DNA of 64,000 nt from an uncultured Saprospiraceae bacterium (GTDB lineage Bacteria; Bacteroidota; Bacteroidia; Chitinophagales; Saprospiraceae). Positions 1 to 8,538 of the stretch are shown piece by piece. Position numbers and translations under genes: made by a program. The stretch's first letter is position 1; every line of letters starts with the position of its first letter. The notes beneath the pieces were generated by a model. It had not been told where the DNA came from. It did not search any database and was given only the letters and a program-made list of their open reading frames with translations. The stretch covers positions 85,528 through 149,527 of the forward strand of contig CALEYL010000046.1 in assembly GCA_937926205.1 (NCBI GenBank). Direction: 5' to 3'.

Positions 1-1
1 C

Positions 2-337
2 CTCGTTGATGCCATCAGCAATACGTTGGGCGAAGCGCTTGAGCAAGTCGTTGATACCGCTAAAGCTGTTGCACACGTCATGGAAGATAAACTGGAAGAC
101 GTGTTGGAGGAAGCAAAGGAAAAAATTGCCGACTTCTCTGAAGCTGCTCAGGAAGCTGTATCTGAAATACTCCACCCTGAAGAAAAAAAGGAAGCGCCGG
201 AGGAGAAAGTTGAAACGGAAGCGCCGGTTGCAGCCTCCCCAGAGGAGCATGCCGATGCCGAACCGGAAAACGACGCCGTTTCAGACACTGGATCAGAAGA
301 AACCGGGGCTGAAGAAGAGCCATCTACTGAAAAATAA
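2..337 (+). CDS. C-terminal part of an acidic helical protein (5' end off window)
   Basis: The reading frame is already open at the left edge and stops with TAA at 335-337, so only the last 111 residues are visible. A TTG at 26 could serve as a start, but the frame continues upstream without a stop. The first part is an Ala/Glu/Lys/Val-rich amphipathic helix; the second part is an acidic Glu/Ala/Pro/Asp tail that is probably disordered. The composition recalls YtxH- or apolipoprotein-like stress proteins, but no diagnostic motif is visible and no function is assigned. A strong terminator follows within 25 bases. Confidence 0.6.
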   Translation, partial: LVDAISNTLGEALEQVVDTAKAVAHVMEDKLEDVLEEAKEKIADFSEAAQEAVSEILHPEEKKEAPEEKVETEAPVAASPEEHADAEPENDAVSDTGSEETGAEEEPSTEK

Positions 338-359
338 TGCAGACGCAAGCATAAATGAA

Positions 360-394
360 AGGCCGCTGGAACAAACTCCGGTGGCCTTTTTTAT
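360..394 (+). terminator. Rho-independent terminator of the left-edge gene
   Basis: The arms at 360-370 and 377-387 form an 11-bp stem, including two G-U pairs, with a 6-base loop. A run of T follows. It lies 22 bases after the stop codon of the left-edge gene. Confidence 0.8.
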
Positions 395-703
395 TTTTTT
401 TCGTGATTCTGACATTTTTTTCGCCCAAAACAGACTTTTTTTTCGCCTTTCACCCTTAAAAAAAGCACATTTTTTTAGGCGAAAAAAAATATTTTATTCA
501 CAATTTTTCGATAATAAAAAACACAATCAACTAAAAAACAATTATTTAAAAAAAACAACACCTTGATTAATGTTTCACAAGGCTTGTTTTTTGTCTTTGT
601 TCTGGGCGAAATCCTGTCGCATATTTGTATCGTGAATGAGGGACAAGTGAGCAGGTAAGCTAAACCAACGAAGAAAGTTAAGTTGGTACTCAATATTGAC
701 AAT

Positions 704-1031
704 GTTCATGGGATTATAAAATTGGCCAGTGCAGATCGTTCCGACTCCAACACTTCGGGACGATCGGCACGCTTTGATAAGGCCAAACACAAAACGATTC
801 GCGCCAACAAACAAAGAAGGCGAACGCTACAACGTCCGCCTCCGAATTAGGTCACATTCATGGGATTATGTCGTCATTACGACGAGAGATTACAATTTGT
901 TCGATATTAGGTTAAAAGGTAATTCCTATGATTATGGTGCGAATTTATGCCAAGTATTTGTCATATTCAAAAAAAAGGCAAATAATTTTGGCAGAAATTT
1001 TCAGTTGATTTGGATATGTTCATGGGATTAT
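704..1031. repeat. Non-coding spacer with three copies of a 13-base word
   Basis: The stretch 395-1106 holds no credible gene. The word TTCATGGGATTAT occurs at about 705-717, 857-869 and 1019-1031, always on the plus strand, spaced 152 and 162 bases apart. The flanks of the three copies are not obviously alike. The last copy runs into the terminator at 1042-1071. This could be a decayed repeat or an untranslated RNA; the sequence does not decide. Confidence 0.45.
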
Positions 1032-1041
1032 AATGGAAAAG

Positions 1042-1071
1042 GCCGCGCTTATCATGCGCGGCTTTTTTTTT
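1042..1071. terminator. Probably bidirectional terminator
   Basis: A perfect 7-bp GC-rich stem (1042-1048 with 1056-1062) is followed by nine T on the plus strand. On the minus strand it is followed by a shorter T run. It can end the MarR-GNAT gene, whose stop is at 1107 on the minus strand, and any plus-strand transcript from the spacer. Confidence 0.7.
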
Positions 1072-1106
1072 GGTTTCATGTCATATGACGCTGCTTTTCT
1101 CAAAAG

Positions 1107-2021
1107 TCACAATTCTTTTATATAAAAAGTTTCACACGAGTTGTGCCCGGTGCACCCCATCGGACCATCAATTTTCCGAAACCCGGCACGCTGGTACAAC
1201 AGGTTTGCCTGCCACATCCGTTCCACCGTTTCAAGGTAACACAACCGGTAGCCTAATGCTGCCGCTTCCTTCAGGCATTTATCCAGCAATTTTTTCCCAA
1301 ATCCAAGTCCCCGAACAGCTGGATAGAAATACATCTTTTTTAACTCGCATGTATCCCCTTCACCTCCTGCAAGGGCGGCCACCCCGCCACAGCCCATAAT
1401 TTCGTTGCCTTTAGCAATCACAAAAAAAGCAGAACCTGGCTCCCGATAGACTTCATACATACGGTCAACTTCCGGATCCATGATGGAATACCCCTCTCCC
1501 ACTGCTCCAAATTCAGTCATGACGGATCGGATCAGCCTGGCAACCTGTTCTTCATCTTCTTTTTGTATGAGCCGGACTTCATAATCTTTTTGTATTCTGC
1601 TGCGGTTTAATGCTCTTGCATACAAATGCAAGCCTTTCAGGGCCGTCTCTTGTTCTTTTTCGTCCAGTAGCTGTAGGGCGGCGGCGACCTGATCATCTGA
1701 ACGGCAGTTGTTTCTGGTAACCGCCTCTATGCCTTTCTCTGTCAGGCCCAGACATTTTTGCCGTTTGTCTTCCGGACGTGGAAGAATTTCGACATACCCC
1801 TTGTCGGTCAGTTTGCGGACTAACCGGCTCACCGTTGATTTGTCCAGCTGAAGCAAATTAGACAAATCCATGATATTTAACAACTTATGTTCATTAATCT
1901 CAAAAAGAACATGGCATTCCGAATAGGAAAACCCGGTGTCCTGAAACCGGCCGTCCAGGATATTCAGTTCCCGAACCAGACTACGGATGTTTTGACGGAT
2001 TTCGTTGATTAATGGCTGCAT
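1107..2021 (-). CDS. MarR-family regulator fused to a GNAT acetyltransferase
   Basis: The 304-residue protein has two parts. Residues 1-140 are a MarR-type winged helix, with the helix-turn-helix LSNLLQLDKSTVSRLVRKL and the wing region RPEDKRQKCLGLTEKG. Residues 150-304 are a GNAT domain with the acetyl-CoA loop RGLGFGKKLL near residue 240 and a typical C-terminal strand region. This fusion is a recognised bacterial architecture; such proteins bind DNA and probably acetylate a small molecule or protein (family knowledge, substrate unknown). The ATG at 2019-2021 is the only good start. TTATTTAGTTG-like words just upstream suggest autoregulation. Confidence 0.9.
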   Translation of the reverse strand: MQPLINEIRQNIRSLVRELNILDGRFQDTGFSYSECHVLFEINEHKLLNIMDLSNLLQLDKSTVSRLVRKLTDKGYVEILPRPEDKRQKCLGLTEKGIEAVTRNNCRSDDQVAAALQLLDEKEQETALKGLHLYARALNRSRIQKDYEVRLIQKEDEEQVARLIRSVMTEFGAVGEGYSIMDPEVDRMYEVYREPGSAFFVIAKGNEIMGCGGVAALAGGEGDTCELKKMYFYPAVRGLGFGKKLLDKCLKEAAALGYRLCYLETVERMWQANLLYQRAGFRKIDGPMGCTGHNSCETFYIKEL

Positions 2022-2025
2022 GCGA

Positions 2026-2126
2026 ATTTATTTAGTTGTTATCAGCAATTATTTAGTTGCAAGATACAACTTTATTATTCATGTGTTGCAATTATTTAAT
2101 AAATTCCAAAGAAAATTATTTAGATA
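2026..2126. promoter_or_regulatory. Repeated AT-rich words upstream of the MarR-GNAT gene (putative operator)
   Basis: The word TTATTTAGTTG is seen at about 2028-2038 and 2050-2059, with related ATTATTTA words at 2091-2098 and 2116-2123. The second copy sits in a GCAA-N8-TTGC inverted arrangement. MarR proteins usually bind such short inverted repeats in their own promoter (family knowledge); the operator role here is inference. Confidence 0.4.
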
Positions 2127-2210
2127 AGAGATATTCCCTTATTTTGCTTGCCCAAACAGATGAAAATCTGTTTTAACACCGGATGAATTCCTTCACAAAA
2201 ATCATTTAAT

Positions 2211-2660
2211 ATGGAAGACCAAACTTTAATGGACAACTCCTTTGGCGACATGCGCATCAACGATCGCATGAAAAGCATGATTGCTGAAATCGCTAAATGG
2301 GCAAAACTCCTCGCTATCATCGGCTTTATTGGCATTGGCCTCATGGTTTTGGCGGCTCTGTTTGCCGGTTCATTCATGGCATCTATGGGTGGCGCAATGG
2401 GCGGTGCTGGCGCAATGGGCGGTATGATTACCATTATGTACCTGCTTTTCGCTGCACTTTACTTTTTCCCGATCCTATATTTGTACCAATTTGCTACCGG
2501 CGCTCAGAAAGCGTTGGCTTCAGGCAGTGAGTCTGATATTGAGATTGCCTTTGATTTCCTTAGAAAACACTACCGTTTTCTTGGAATCCTGATGATCGTT
2601 ATCCTTTCGCTTTATGCATTAATCTTTGTTATTGGACTGGTTGGAATGGCAGCCATGTAA
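2211..2660 (+). CDS. DUF5362-type small membrane protein
   Basis: The protein has 149 residues. A short hydrophilic N-terminus is followed by a hydrophobic helix at about 30-55, a Gly/Met/Ala-rich segment at 57-70, a second helix at about 73-93, a soluble stretch ending in FDFLRKHYR, and a third helix at about 118-145. The layout and the FATGAQKAL...FDFLRKHYRFLG region match DUF5362 proteins of Bacteroidota, whose function is unknown. It lies four bases upstream of the phosphodiesterase gene and is probably co-transcribed with it. Confidence 0.75.
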   Translation: MEDQTLMDNSFGDMRINDRMKSMIAEIAKWAKLLAIIGFIGIGLMVLAALFAGSFMASMGGAMGGAGAMGGMITIMYLLFAALYFFPILYLYQFATGAQKALASGSESDIEIAFDFLRKHYRFLGILMIVILSLYALIFVIGLVGMAAM

Positions 2661-2663
2661 TCA

Positions 2664-3167
2664 ATGAAACGTATAGGCCTGCTCTCCGACACACACAGCG
2701 ATCTCGACGAAAGTATTTTCCAATACTTTGCCGAATGCGATGAAGTGTGGCACGCAGGCGACATTGGGAGCCTTCAGGTGACAGATCGCCTGGAGGCTTT
2801 CAAATTGTTACGCGCCGTACACGGAAACATAGACGACAATGCCATTCGACTGCGCTATCCGGAAGACCTTCGATTCGAATGCGAAGGCATGGATGTCTGG
2901 ATAACGCACATCGGCGGCTATCCCGGCCGCTACTCCAAACGCGTTGCCGACCTGCTGAAAATCAATCCTCCCAACTTGTTTATCTGCGGGCATTCGCACA
3001 TCCTCAAAATCATGCCCGACAAAAAGCACAACCTCCTGCACATCAACCCGGGTGCTTGTGGTCATCATGGCTTTCACGTCATGAGAACCATTGTCCGGTT
3101 TACGATAGACGCCGGGAAGATCAGGGATGTGGAAGTGGTGGAGTTAGGGAAGAGAGGAGCGTTATAA
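2664..3167 (+). CDS. YfcE/MJ0936-family metallophosphoesterase
   Basis: A 167-residue calcineurin-like phosphoesterase with the full metal-binding series: SDTHSD at the N-terminus, HAGDIG near residue 31, VHGNID near 52, THIGG near 80, CGHSH near 111 and HINPGACG near 125. The family hydrolyses phosphodiesters with Mn2+ (family knowledge); the natural substrate is unknown. The stop codon lies four bases from the convergent stop of the ggt gene. The conserved fold is complete. Confidence 0.9.
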   Translation: MKRIGLLSDTHSDLDESIFQYFAECDEVWHAGDIGSLQVTDRLEAFKLLRAVHGNIDDNAIRLRYPEDLRFECEGMDVWITHIGGYPGRYSKRVADLLKINPPNLFICGHSHILKIMPDKKHNLLHINPGACGHHGFHVMRTIVRFTIDAGKIRDVEVVELGKRGAL

Positions 3168-3171
3168 AGTC

Positions 3172-4923
3172 TCACTCCCCAGCCGCATCATCATCCGGAT
3201 TCCGGAAATCCCCTACCCCCTGCAACTTTCCGTCCGGCAGTTTTAAAATGGCTTTAATGACAGCAATTCGATCCACTTCCTGGAAGCGGTGCCCCATACT
3301 TTCGAGCGCGGCACGAGTCGTCGGGTTGAAAGCGCCGCGTTCTGTCATAATCAGGTCGGGCAGCCATTGGTGGTGAAAGCGGCCGGCGTTGACTGCTTTT
3401 TCAAGATCCATATTAAATTCAGCAACATTCAGGAAAACCTGAAAAACAGTGGTAATGATGGTAGAACCGCCGGGAGTGCCAAGCACCATGAACAGTTTCC
3501 CGTCTTTTTCCACGATGGTTGGCGTCATCGAACTGAGCATCCGCTTTTTGGGCTGGATGGCATTGGCTTCTGCGCCGACCAGGCCAAACTGATTGGGTAC
3601 GCCTGGTTTGACACTGAAATCATCCATTTCATTATTGAGAAAAAATCCGGCGCCGTCTACCCAAACCTTACAACCATAATTGGAATTGAGCGTCGTCGTA
3701 ACAGACACGGCATTGCCCTCGGCATCTACCACGGAAGTGTGTTCTGTTTCAAAACTTTCCAGCGTCATCTTGAAGTTGCCAGCCCCCACTGCATTGCTTG
3801 GCGTAGCTTTGGCAGGATCAAAATCAGCCATGCGTTTCAGCAGGTAATGTTCATCGAGCAGGGAATCAATCGGAACGGGAAAAAAATCGGTATCGCCGAG
3901 GTATTGAGATCGGTCGGCGTAAACCCGCCTGGAAGCTTCGGCCATGACATGTACCGCTTCTTTGGATTGAAAGCCCCATTGATGCAAAGGATAAGGTTCG
4001 ACCATTTTCAACAACTGGAGCAGTGCTATCCCGCCACTGGACGAAGGAGGCATAGAAATGATCTTATAGTCCTTGTATTTCCCAACCAGCGCTTTGCGCC
4101 ATTTTGCATCGTAATTCTTCAAATCGTCCGGAGAAATAATGCCACCGCCGCTGCGTATCTCTGCTACGATGTCGTTTGCCGTTTCCCCTTCATAGAAACC
4201 GGCCTTGCCTTTGTCGCGTATCAGCCGCAGGGTGTGCGCCAGTTCTTTTTGTATCAGGACATCTCCTGCTTTCCAGGCGTCTTTCAAGAAGGGATTGGGT
4301 TGTGAATTAAATTTGCGAAAAGCAGCCTGAAAAGAATTCAGCCGGTCTGCTTCCGCGCCACTGATCGGAAAACCTTCCTCTGCATACCGAATAGCCGGCT
4401 TCAGCAGTTTTTTAAAATCCAGTTTTCCGTATTTCTGATGAGCGGCTATCAATCCTGCAACGGTCCCGGGCGTTCCGGCAGCGAGATGCCCCTCTGTACT
4501 GAGTCCTTTTATCACGTTACCAAGGCTATCCAGGTACATGTCGCGGTGGGCGGCTGCCGGTGCTTTTTCACGATAATCCAGAGCATCCGTACGGCCGTCT
4601 TTCCAGCGAATGACCATAAATCCGCCCCCACCTATATTCCCGGCTCTGGGAAAAACCACCGCCATAGCAAAGTGTATGGCAACTGTCGCATCAATGGCAT
4701 TGCCACCCTGTTTCATGATTTCGAGCCCGGCCCGGGTTGCCAAAGCATGGGGTGTCACCACCATCGATGAAGCAGCGACGGCATTTTTTTGTGGCGCATA
4801 TTGGTTCGCCAGGCCCGGTAAAGCACGTTGACAAGCCCCTGAAATCAGAATAATTGCAGCAATTGTCCAAAAAAGCGGAGCCAATTTCATTTTTGGTATG
4901 ATAGTTGATTTCATAATGAACAA
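3172..4923 (-). CDS. ggt: Gamma-glutamyltransferase (gamma-glutamyltranspeptidase)
   Basis: A 583-residue N-terminal nucleophile hydrolase that cleaves gamma-glutamyl bonds such as that of glutathione in the periplasm. The catalytic threonine is T393 in TEHTSVVD, equivalent to THYSVVD of the E. coli enzyme, where the proenzyme self-cleaves. Other conserved blocks are QGGNAIDA near 72, the GTPG segments, PPSSSGG near 292, MLSSMTPT and GTPGGSTI. The N-terminus is a signal peptide with Cys31 as a possible lipid site, although ISGAC is not an ideal lipobox. ATG codons at residues 1, 4 and 12 leave the exact start open. Confidence 0.93.
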   Translation of the reverse strand: MFIMKSTIIPKMKLAPLFWTIAAIILISGACQRALPGLANQYAPQKNAVAASSMVVTPHALATRAGLEIMKQGGNAIDATVAIHFAMAVVFPRAGNIGGGGFMVIRWKDGRTDALDYREKAPAAAHRDMYLDSLGNVIKGLSTEGHLAAGTPGTVAGLIAAHQKYGKLDFKKLLKPAIRYAEEGFPISGAEADRLNSFQAAFRKFNSQPNPFLKDAWKAGDVLIQKELAHTLRLIRDKGKAGFYEGETANDIVAEIRSGGGIISPDDLKNYDAKWRKALVGKYKDYKIISMPPSSSGGIALLQLLKMVEPYPLHQWGFQSKEAVHVMAEASRRVYADRSQYLGDTDFFPVPIDSLLDEHYLLKRMADFDPAKATPSNAVGAGNFKMTLESFETEHTSVVDAEGNAVSVTTTLNSNYGCKVWVDGAGFFLNNEMDDFSVKPGVPNQFGLVGAEANAIQPKKRMLSSMTPTIVEKDGKLFMVLGTPGGSTIITTVFQVFLNVAEFNMDLEKAVNAGRFHHQWLPDLIMTERGAFNPTTRAALESMGHRFQEVDRIAVIKAILKLPDGKLQGVGDFRNPDDDAAGE

Positions 4924-5000
4924 GGTTTAGGGAAAATACCGGTTAGAAGCATGCAGCAATTTAATACACGAAAACCAGACTATCTGCATAAAAAGCTATG

Positions 5001-5090
5001 GAGTGCGGCGCCTGATGAAAAACGAAGGGGCAAATAATGAGCACATGGGGACCTCAGCATAAAACTTTGCTTTAGCCGCACTCTTTTTTT
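5001..5090. terminator. Inverted repeat with flanking T run between ggt and the ATPase block
   Basis: GAGTGCGGC at 5001-5009 and its exact complement at 5075-5083 enclose 65 bases. The right arm is followed by seven T; the left arm is preceded by AAAAA, which is a T run on the minus strand. It could terminate the minus-strand gene ending at 5145. A small plus-strand RNA is possible. The remainder of 4924-5144 shows nothing else. Confidence 0.4.
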
Positions 5091-5144
5091 ATTCTCTTTT
5101 TTGAATGTCATTTCAGCCTCTCTTTATTCATAAAACGAAACAAG

Positions 5145-5495
5145 TCAATCTGAAGACGACTGAAAAAACAAGTGTAATAGAACAGCAAAGATTGGGATAG
5201 TTTTAAAATCTCCCGTTAATAAGTAAACCATGCAAGCTCCCAAAACTGAAACAAACATGCCAGCCACTTTGGTCCTATTCCTTTTTAGCCGAACTTTCTG
5301 TAGCTCAAGGTCTCTTTCTTTGATCAAAAGCTCGAGCTTTAGCTTCTCTTTTTCAGCTTCCTCCTGTTCTTTTTTTATGGTATTTTGATGTTCAATCTTA
5401 CGTTGAGCGACATTCGCCTGAAAAAGCAAACCAAGCAGGAATAATGAGCTTATTAACACTCCTGCCAGTACAAATAATGGACTTATCTGTGACAT
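5145..5495 (-). CDS. Small membrane protein with a central coiled coil
   Basis: A 116-residue protein with no family I recognise. An N-terminal hydrophobic helix (about 6-27) is followed by a long charged helix rich in Glu, Lys and Leu (about 32-75), which looks like a coiled coil. A second hydrophobic hairpin follows (about 78-110), then a short SSSD tail. It is the last gene of a three-gene minus-strand set, 41 bases after the preceding gene. The DNA is A+T-rich like its two upstream partners and unlike ggt. A membrane anchor or scaffold for the ATPase is one inference. Confidence 0.7.
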   Translation of the reverse strand: MSQISPLFVLAGVLISSLFLLGLLFQANVAQRKIEHQNTIKKEQEEAEKEKLKLELLIKERDLELQKVRLKRNRTKVAGMFVSVLGACMVYLLTGDFKTIPIFAVLLHLFFQSSSD

Positions 5496-5536
5496 AGCTC
5501 CAGTGATTAATCAAATAATATTAAATAATTTATACT

Positions 5537-5941
5537 TCAATGGTTTGAAGTATAAAACTCTACATCAGATCGAGAAATTTCTTCAAGTACTATTCCCTTG
5601 TATTCATCGTTGATATTTACGATCTCATGCAGGATTCCACAAATAGAGATTTCAGAATTTCGGGCAGGTACTCCCGTTCCCATTGCAGCTTTTACCATTA
5701 ATGGTTGCTTACTTGTGCCATCGTCAATGAAATAGACTTTAAATCCAGGAAAGGAAATTGTTGAATTGACTTTTCCAACGACATGAACAGAAGCATTATG
5801 GAGTCCTCCGGAAGAAAACCATACATCAATAACTTTAACCTGTCTGTCGGATCTACACTCAGACTCTAAGGAGCATGTAGAAATATGGAATGTAGCAAGG
5901 AGAAATAAAAAACAAAAAAATAAGACTTTAAGCGCTTTCAT
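5537..5941 (-). CDS. Small exported protein with OB-fold-like pattern
   Basis: The open frame extends upstream to 6145, but the extra 68 residues overlap the 3' end of the ATPase gene. The ATG at 5939-5941 instead gives a clean signal peptide (MKALKV, then a hydrophobic stretch ending in STC), so it is chosen; the product has 134 residues. The mature part alternates strands with the pattern VHVVGKV...YFIDDGTSKQPLMVKA...ISICGILHEI, which resembles an OB-fold (structure inference only). Cys23 might be lipidated, but the lipobox is poor. It is the middle gene of the ATPase block and is A+T-rich. Confidence 0.65.
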   Translation of the reverse strand: MKALKVLFFCFLFLLATFHISTCSLESECRSDRQVKVIDVWFSSGGLHNASVHVVGKVNSTISFPGFKVYFIDDGTSKQPLMVKAAMGTGVPARNSEISICGILHEIVNINDEYKGIVLEEISRSDVEFYTSNH

Positions 5942-6062
5942 AGCTGATACATTTTCGTGTGACGGGAATTGAATGTCATACAAAAATATAATGCTAATGC
6001 CAACAAGCGGCCGGGCAACCCAAGTATCTACATAGGTTCCCCTCCAGATACCACTACGATTA

Positions 6063-8309
6063 CTAATTCGGTTTCCAGATACCTGAAATCCATTCCTCAG
6101 ATACCCAAGTTCGATCACCTTCCTGAATCCAAGGAATTTTATCAACCATTTTTGGCAAAGTATGATTCCGCCATTCTTTTATCAATGATTTTTCGTATGA
6201 AGACAGATTCTCATAAATTTCAGTCAATACCTCCTCATAAGTCCCTGATTTTTTATACTCAGATAGTCCGTGTATAAAAAAAGCAGTTTGGAGGTACCTA
6301 TATTCTGTATTACCATTGGTACTTTCACTTTCAGAATCTTTAAATATCAATTCGTTGTCATTTGTAAGTAAGGCATGTATTTTTCGACAATCCATACGTA
6401 AAAACAGACAGCATCCTAACACAATCAAGCGGCCGTAAAGACGGTGTTTAAACAAACTTCTGGCGCTATCAAGATCTTTTTCTACAGGTGGTAAATGAAC
6501 TTGATAAACCCTTTTTCGAGGAAAAGCTCGCCTTAATTCTACTTGAGTTTGATTACAAACAGCAATATAATTTTCTTTGTTCCTATTATTATAAAGTTCT
6601 TGTGACAGTTTACATTTCACTAATTTATTAAAACTCTCTTCAAACTCGCTTTTCATCGATCGGATTATCATTTCCAAAATATCAGATCTTCGATGATAGT
6701 AACATTCGTAGTATGATTTAAGCGGATCTGAATGTTTCGCTCCAGGTTTAACCAATCGTTCATTATTATTAACAATATTAAGGGGCATAAAAAAACTTAA
6801 ATCTGGAAATCCCACATTCACCTGATCAATATAAATGGGAATTTCAGATTTCCCTGGATAGAAGGGAAGGTCAGGACCAATCAAATATTGTTCATCAAGA
6901 ATTTTATAATCCCTTGCCTGAATCAATGTACGATTTAAAGTAGGATGAATCAAATAATAGTCTGCCTCTGGAAGGTTTTTTTTCTGTCCGAAATCACCTT
7001 GCGAAAAATTCCTGAATGTTTGAAGCAGTGCGCCCCCTCCTGGCTGCTGTTGTGTATGCCCAAGTAATCCTAAATTGAAATATTCTTCAAGTTGTTGGTT
7101 ACTCAATTCTAGTTTAGACAATTCAGTTTGGGAAAAAACATTTCGAGGAATACTATGTAAAAAGTTCGAAAATTCAAGTTTATTAAAATATGGAGTAACT
7201 TCTGTTGTATAACGTTCAAAAAACCTTGTAGCTTCACTATTTACAGCTTCTCTTACTCGATATTGAAGCTCTTCAATTTCCCATTTTGTATGATCATGCT
7301 CAGACAACAAACTATCAAGGGTTTCTCCAATTGCAATTATTTCACGTGGTCTGCCATAGGTATGCCTATAAATAAAATCAAATATATCTTCTTCATGAAT
7401 ACTTCCATCCGGGTTTTTATAATACCTGTGAGGCATAGTTTCTATGCCTAAAAATTCTCTAATGTTTGCTTTACCGCTGATTGTTTTTATTCTATTACTT
7501 AAAATGCGCTGAATATGACTTTTTGTATAATGCAGCTTTATGCCATGATACTCATAATTATGGCCTCTGGGGTAATCAATTCTAAATGCTTCTAACCGTA
7601 CGGTGGCGAAAATTTTGAGATGTGGCTTCCGGGTACATAGGCTATATATTGCATCTACCAATCCCATTTGAGCATTTACCCATGTTTCAACCGCGGCCTC
7701 TATCATATCGTCAGACAAATTTCTTGCTTCAGCAATAATATCTTCAAACGCTTGATCAACATTGTCAATAAAAATCGCTACACCACTTTTTATCTGGTTA
7801 ATTTTGGTAAGTATTTCGCCAGAGAGGTCAACAACCAATTGAATTTTCTTACGATTGTTAAAAATATTATACAACATATCTCCAATTTGAGTGCTTTCTC
7901 CTATTAATCTTTCGATTTTAGTCTTTAATGGCGAAGGCAACTCAACTTCGGCACTTTTTAAAGCAACTATCATCAGGCAAAGCCTCCAGATGTTCTTCCA
8001 TAGCTCAGGATTTCTAAATTTTTGCAAATCATCTTGAGACAAAGAATTTCGAGGAAAATCAACATACTCTACTAAATGATTTGAATCAGTGTTAAATTTA
8101 TACCCCCTATCAGAATGGTGGTATAAGTAGCTCTTACACAATAACAAATGTGTTTTTCCACTTCCTTTAGGTCCTATAAGAAAATAAGTATTGTCGCCAT
8201 CACCTATATGTTTCAGATAAGACTCTATTTTCCCCGGACGATAAATGAGCTTGAGAAAATCTTCTTGCGATGCTATCCCTACTGCATCCGGATACCAAAG
8301 GTCTTTCAT
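6063..8309 (-). CDS. Large P-loop (AAA+/ORC-CDC6-like) ATPase, probable defence-type NTPase
   Basis: A 748-residue protein. Walker A is GPKGSGKT at 46-53, Walker B is VAIFIDNVD at 177-185, and a sensor-1 like ATVR with R238 follows. The region 380-480 looks like a winged-helix extension. The C-terminal 270 residues, with WIQEGDRTWVSEEWISG near the end, match nothing I recognise. The N-terminal layout resembles the ORC-CDC6-like ATPases seen in bacterial defence loci (family knowledge); the function is unproven. It is the first gene of a minus-strand set with two small membrane or exported proteins. Its DNA is clearly A+T-richer than its surroundings, which suggests acquisition. A TATATTTG box lies about 66 bases upstream. 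Confidence 0.8.
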   Translation of the reverse strand: MKDLWYPDAVGIASQEDFLKLIYRPGKIESYLKHIGDGDNTYFLIGPKGSGKTHLLLCKSYLYHHSDRGYKFNTDSNHLVEYVDFPRNSLSQDDLQKFRNPELWKNIWRLCLMIVALKSAEVELPSPLKTKIERLIGESTQIGDMLYNIFNNRKKIQLVVDLSGEILTKINQIKSGVAIFIDNVDQAFEDIIAEARNLSDDMIEAAVETWVNAQMGLVDAIYSLCTRKPHLKIFATVRLEAFRIDYPRGHNYEYHGIKLHYTKSHIQRILSNRIKTISGKANIREFLGIETMPHRYYKNPDGSIHEEDIFDFIYRHTYGRPREIIAIGETLDSLLSEHDHTKWEIEELQYRVREAVNSEATRFFERYTTEVTPYFNKLEFSNFLHSIPRNVFSQTELSKLELSNQQLEEYFNLGLLGHTQQQPGGGALLQTFRNFSQGDFGQKKNLPEADYYLIHPTLNRTLIQARDYKILDEQYLIGPDLPFYPGKSEIPIYIDQVNVGFPDLSFFMPLNIVNNNERLVKPGAKHSDPLKSYYECYYHRRSDILEMIIRSMKSEFEESFNKLVKCKLSQELYNNRNKENYIAVCNQTQVELRRAFPRKRVYQVHLPPVEKDLDSARSLFKHRLYGRLIVLGCCLFLRMDCRKIHALLTNDNELIFKDSESESTNGNTEYRYLQTAFFIHGLSEYKKSGTYEEVLTEIYENLSSYEKSLIKEWRNHTLPKMVDKIPWIQEGDRTWVSEEWISGIWKPN

Positions 8310-8374
8310 AACTATTTAGTCGTTAGTCTAAATTATACTAAATCTTATAAAGTTGATCAACTACATATAAATAG

Positions 8375-8382
8375 CAAATATA
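8375..8382 (-). promoter_or_regulatory. Possible -7 box of the ATPase operon
   Basis: The minus strand reads TATATTTG here, fitting the Bacteroidota -7 consensus TAnnTTTG. The -33 position, 19 bases upstream, reads TTTT rather than TTTG. The spacer 8310-8538 shows no other feature. Confidence 0.35.
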
Positions 8383-8538
8383 AAAAATACAATCAATTCT
8401 TAAAAAATTCTACCGAAAAAGCCATTCGTCCTCAAAATCCATCACTTCATTATGATTATTCATCACTTGGGTCTTCTTAATTTGCAAATCAATGCAAGAA
8501 CATTGCATCTTGTTGTCTTATTCCAACAAACAAGAAAC

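Noticed and set aside
6..566. 186-residue frame at the left edge
   Set aside because: It overlaps the acidic protein in another frame and runs on through the terminator; the translation is a Lys/Arg/Leu artefact of the acidic frame.
729..1088. 119-residue frame in the spacer
   Set aside because: It has no recognisable domain or start context and runs through a terminator stem; the CSWDY/HSWDY words come from the DNA repeat.
3289..4305. 338-residue plus-strand frame inside ggt
   Set aside because: It lies antisense to a complete, motif-rich ggt gene; the translation has no family pattern.
5942..6145. N-terminal extension of the small exported protein
   Set aside because: It overlaps the ATPase 3' end and would bury the signal peptide that begins at 5941.
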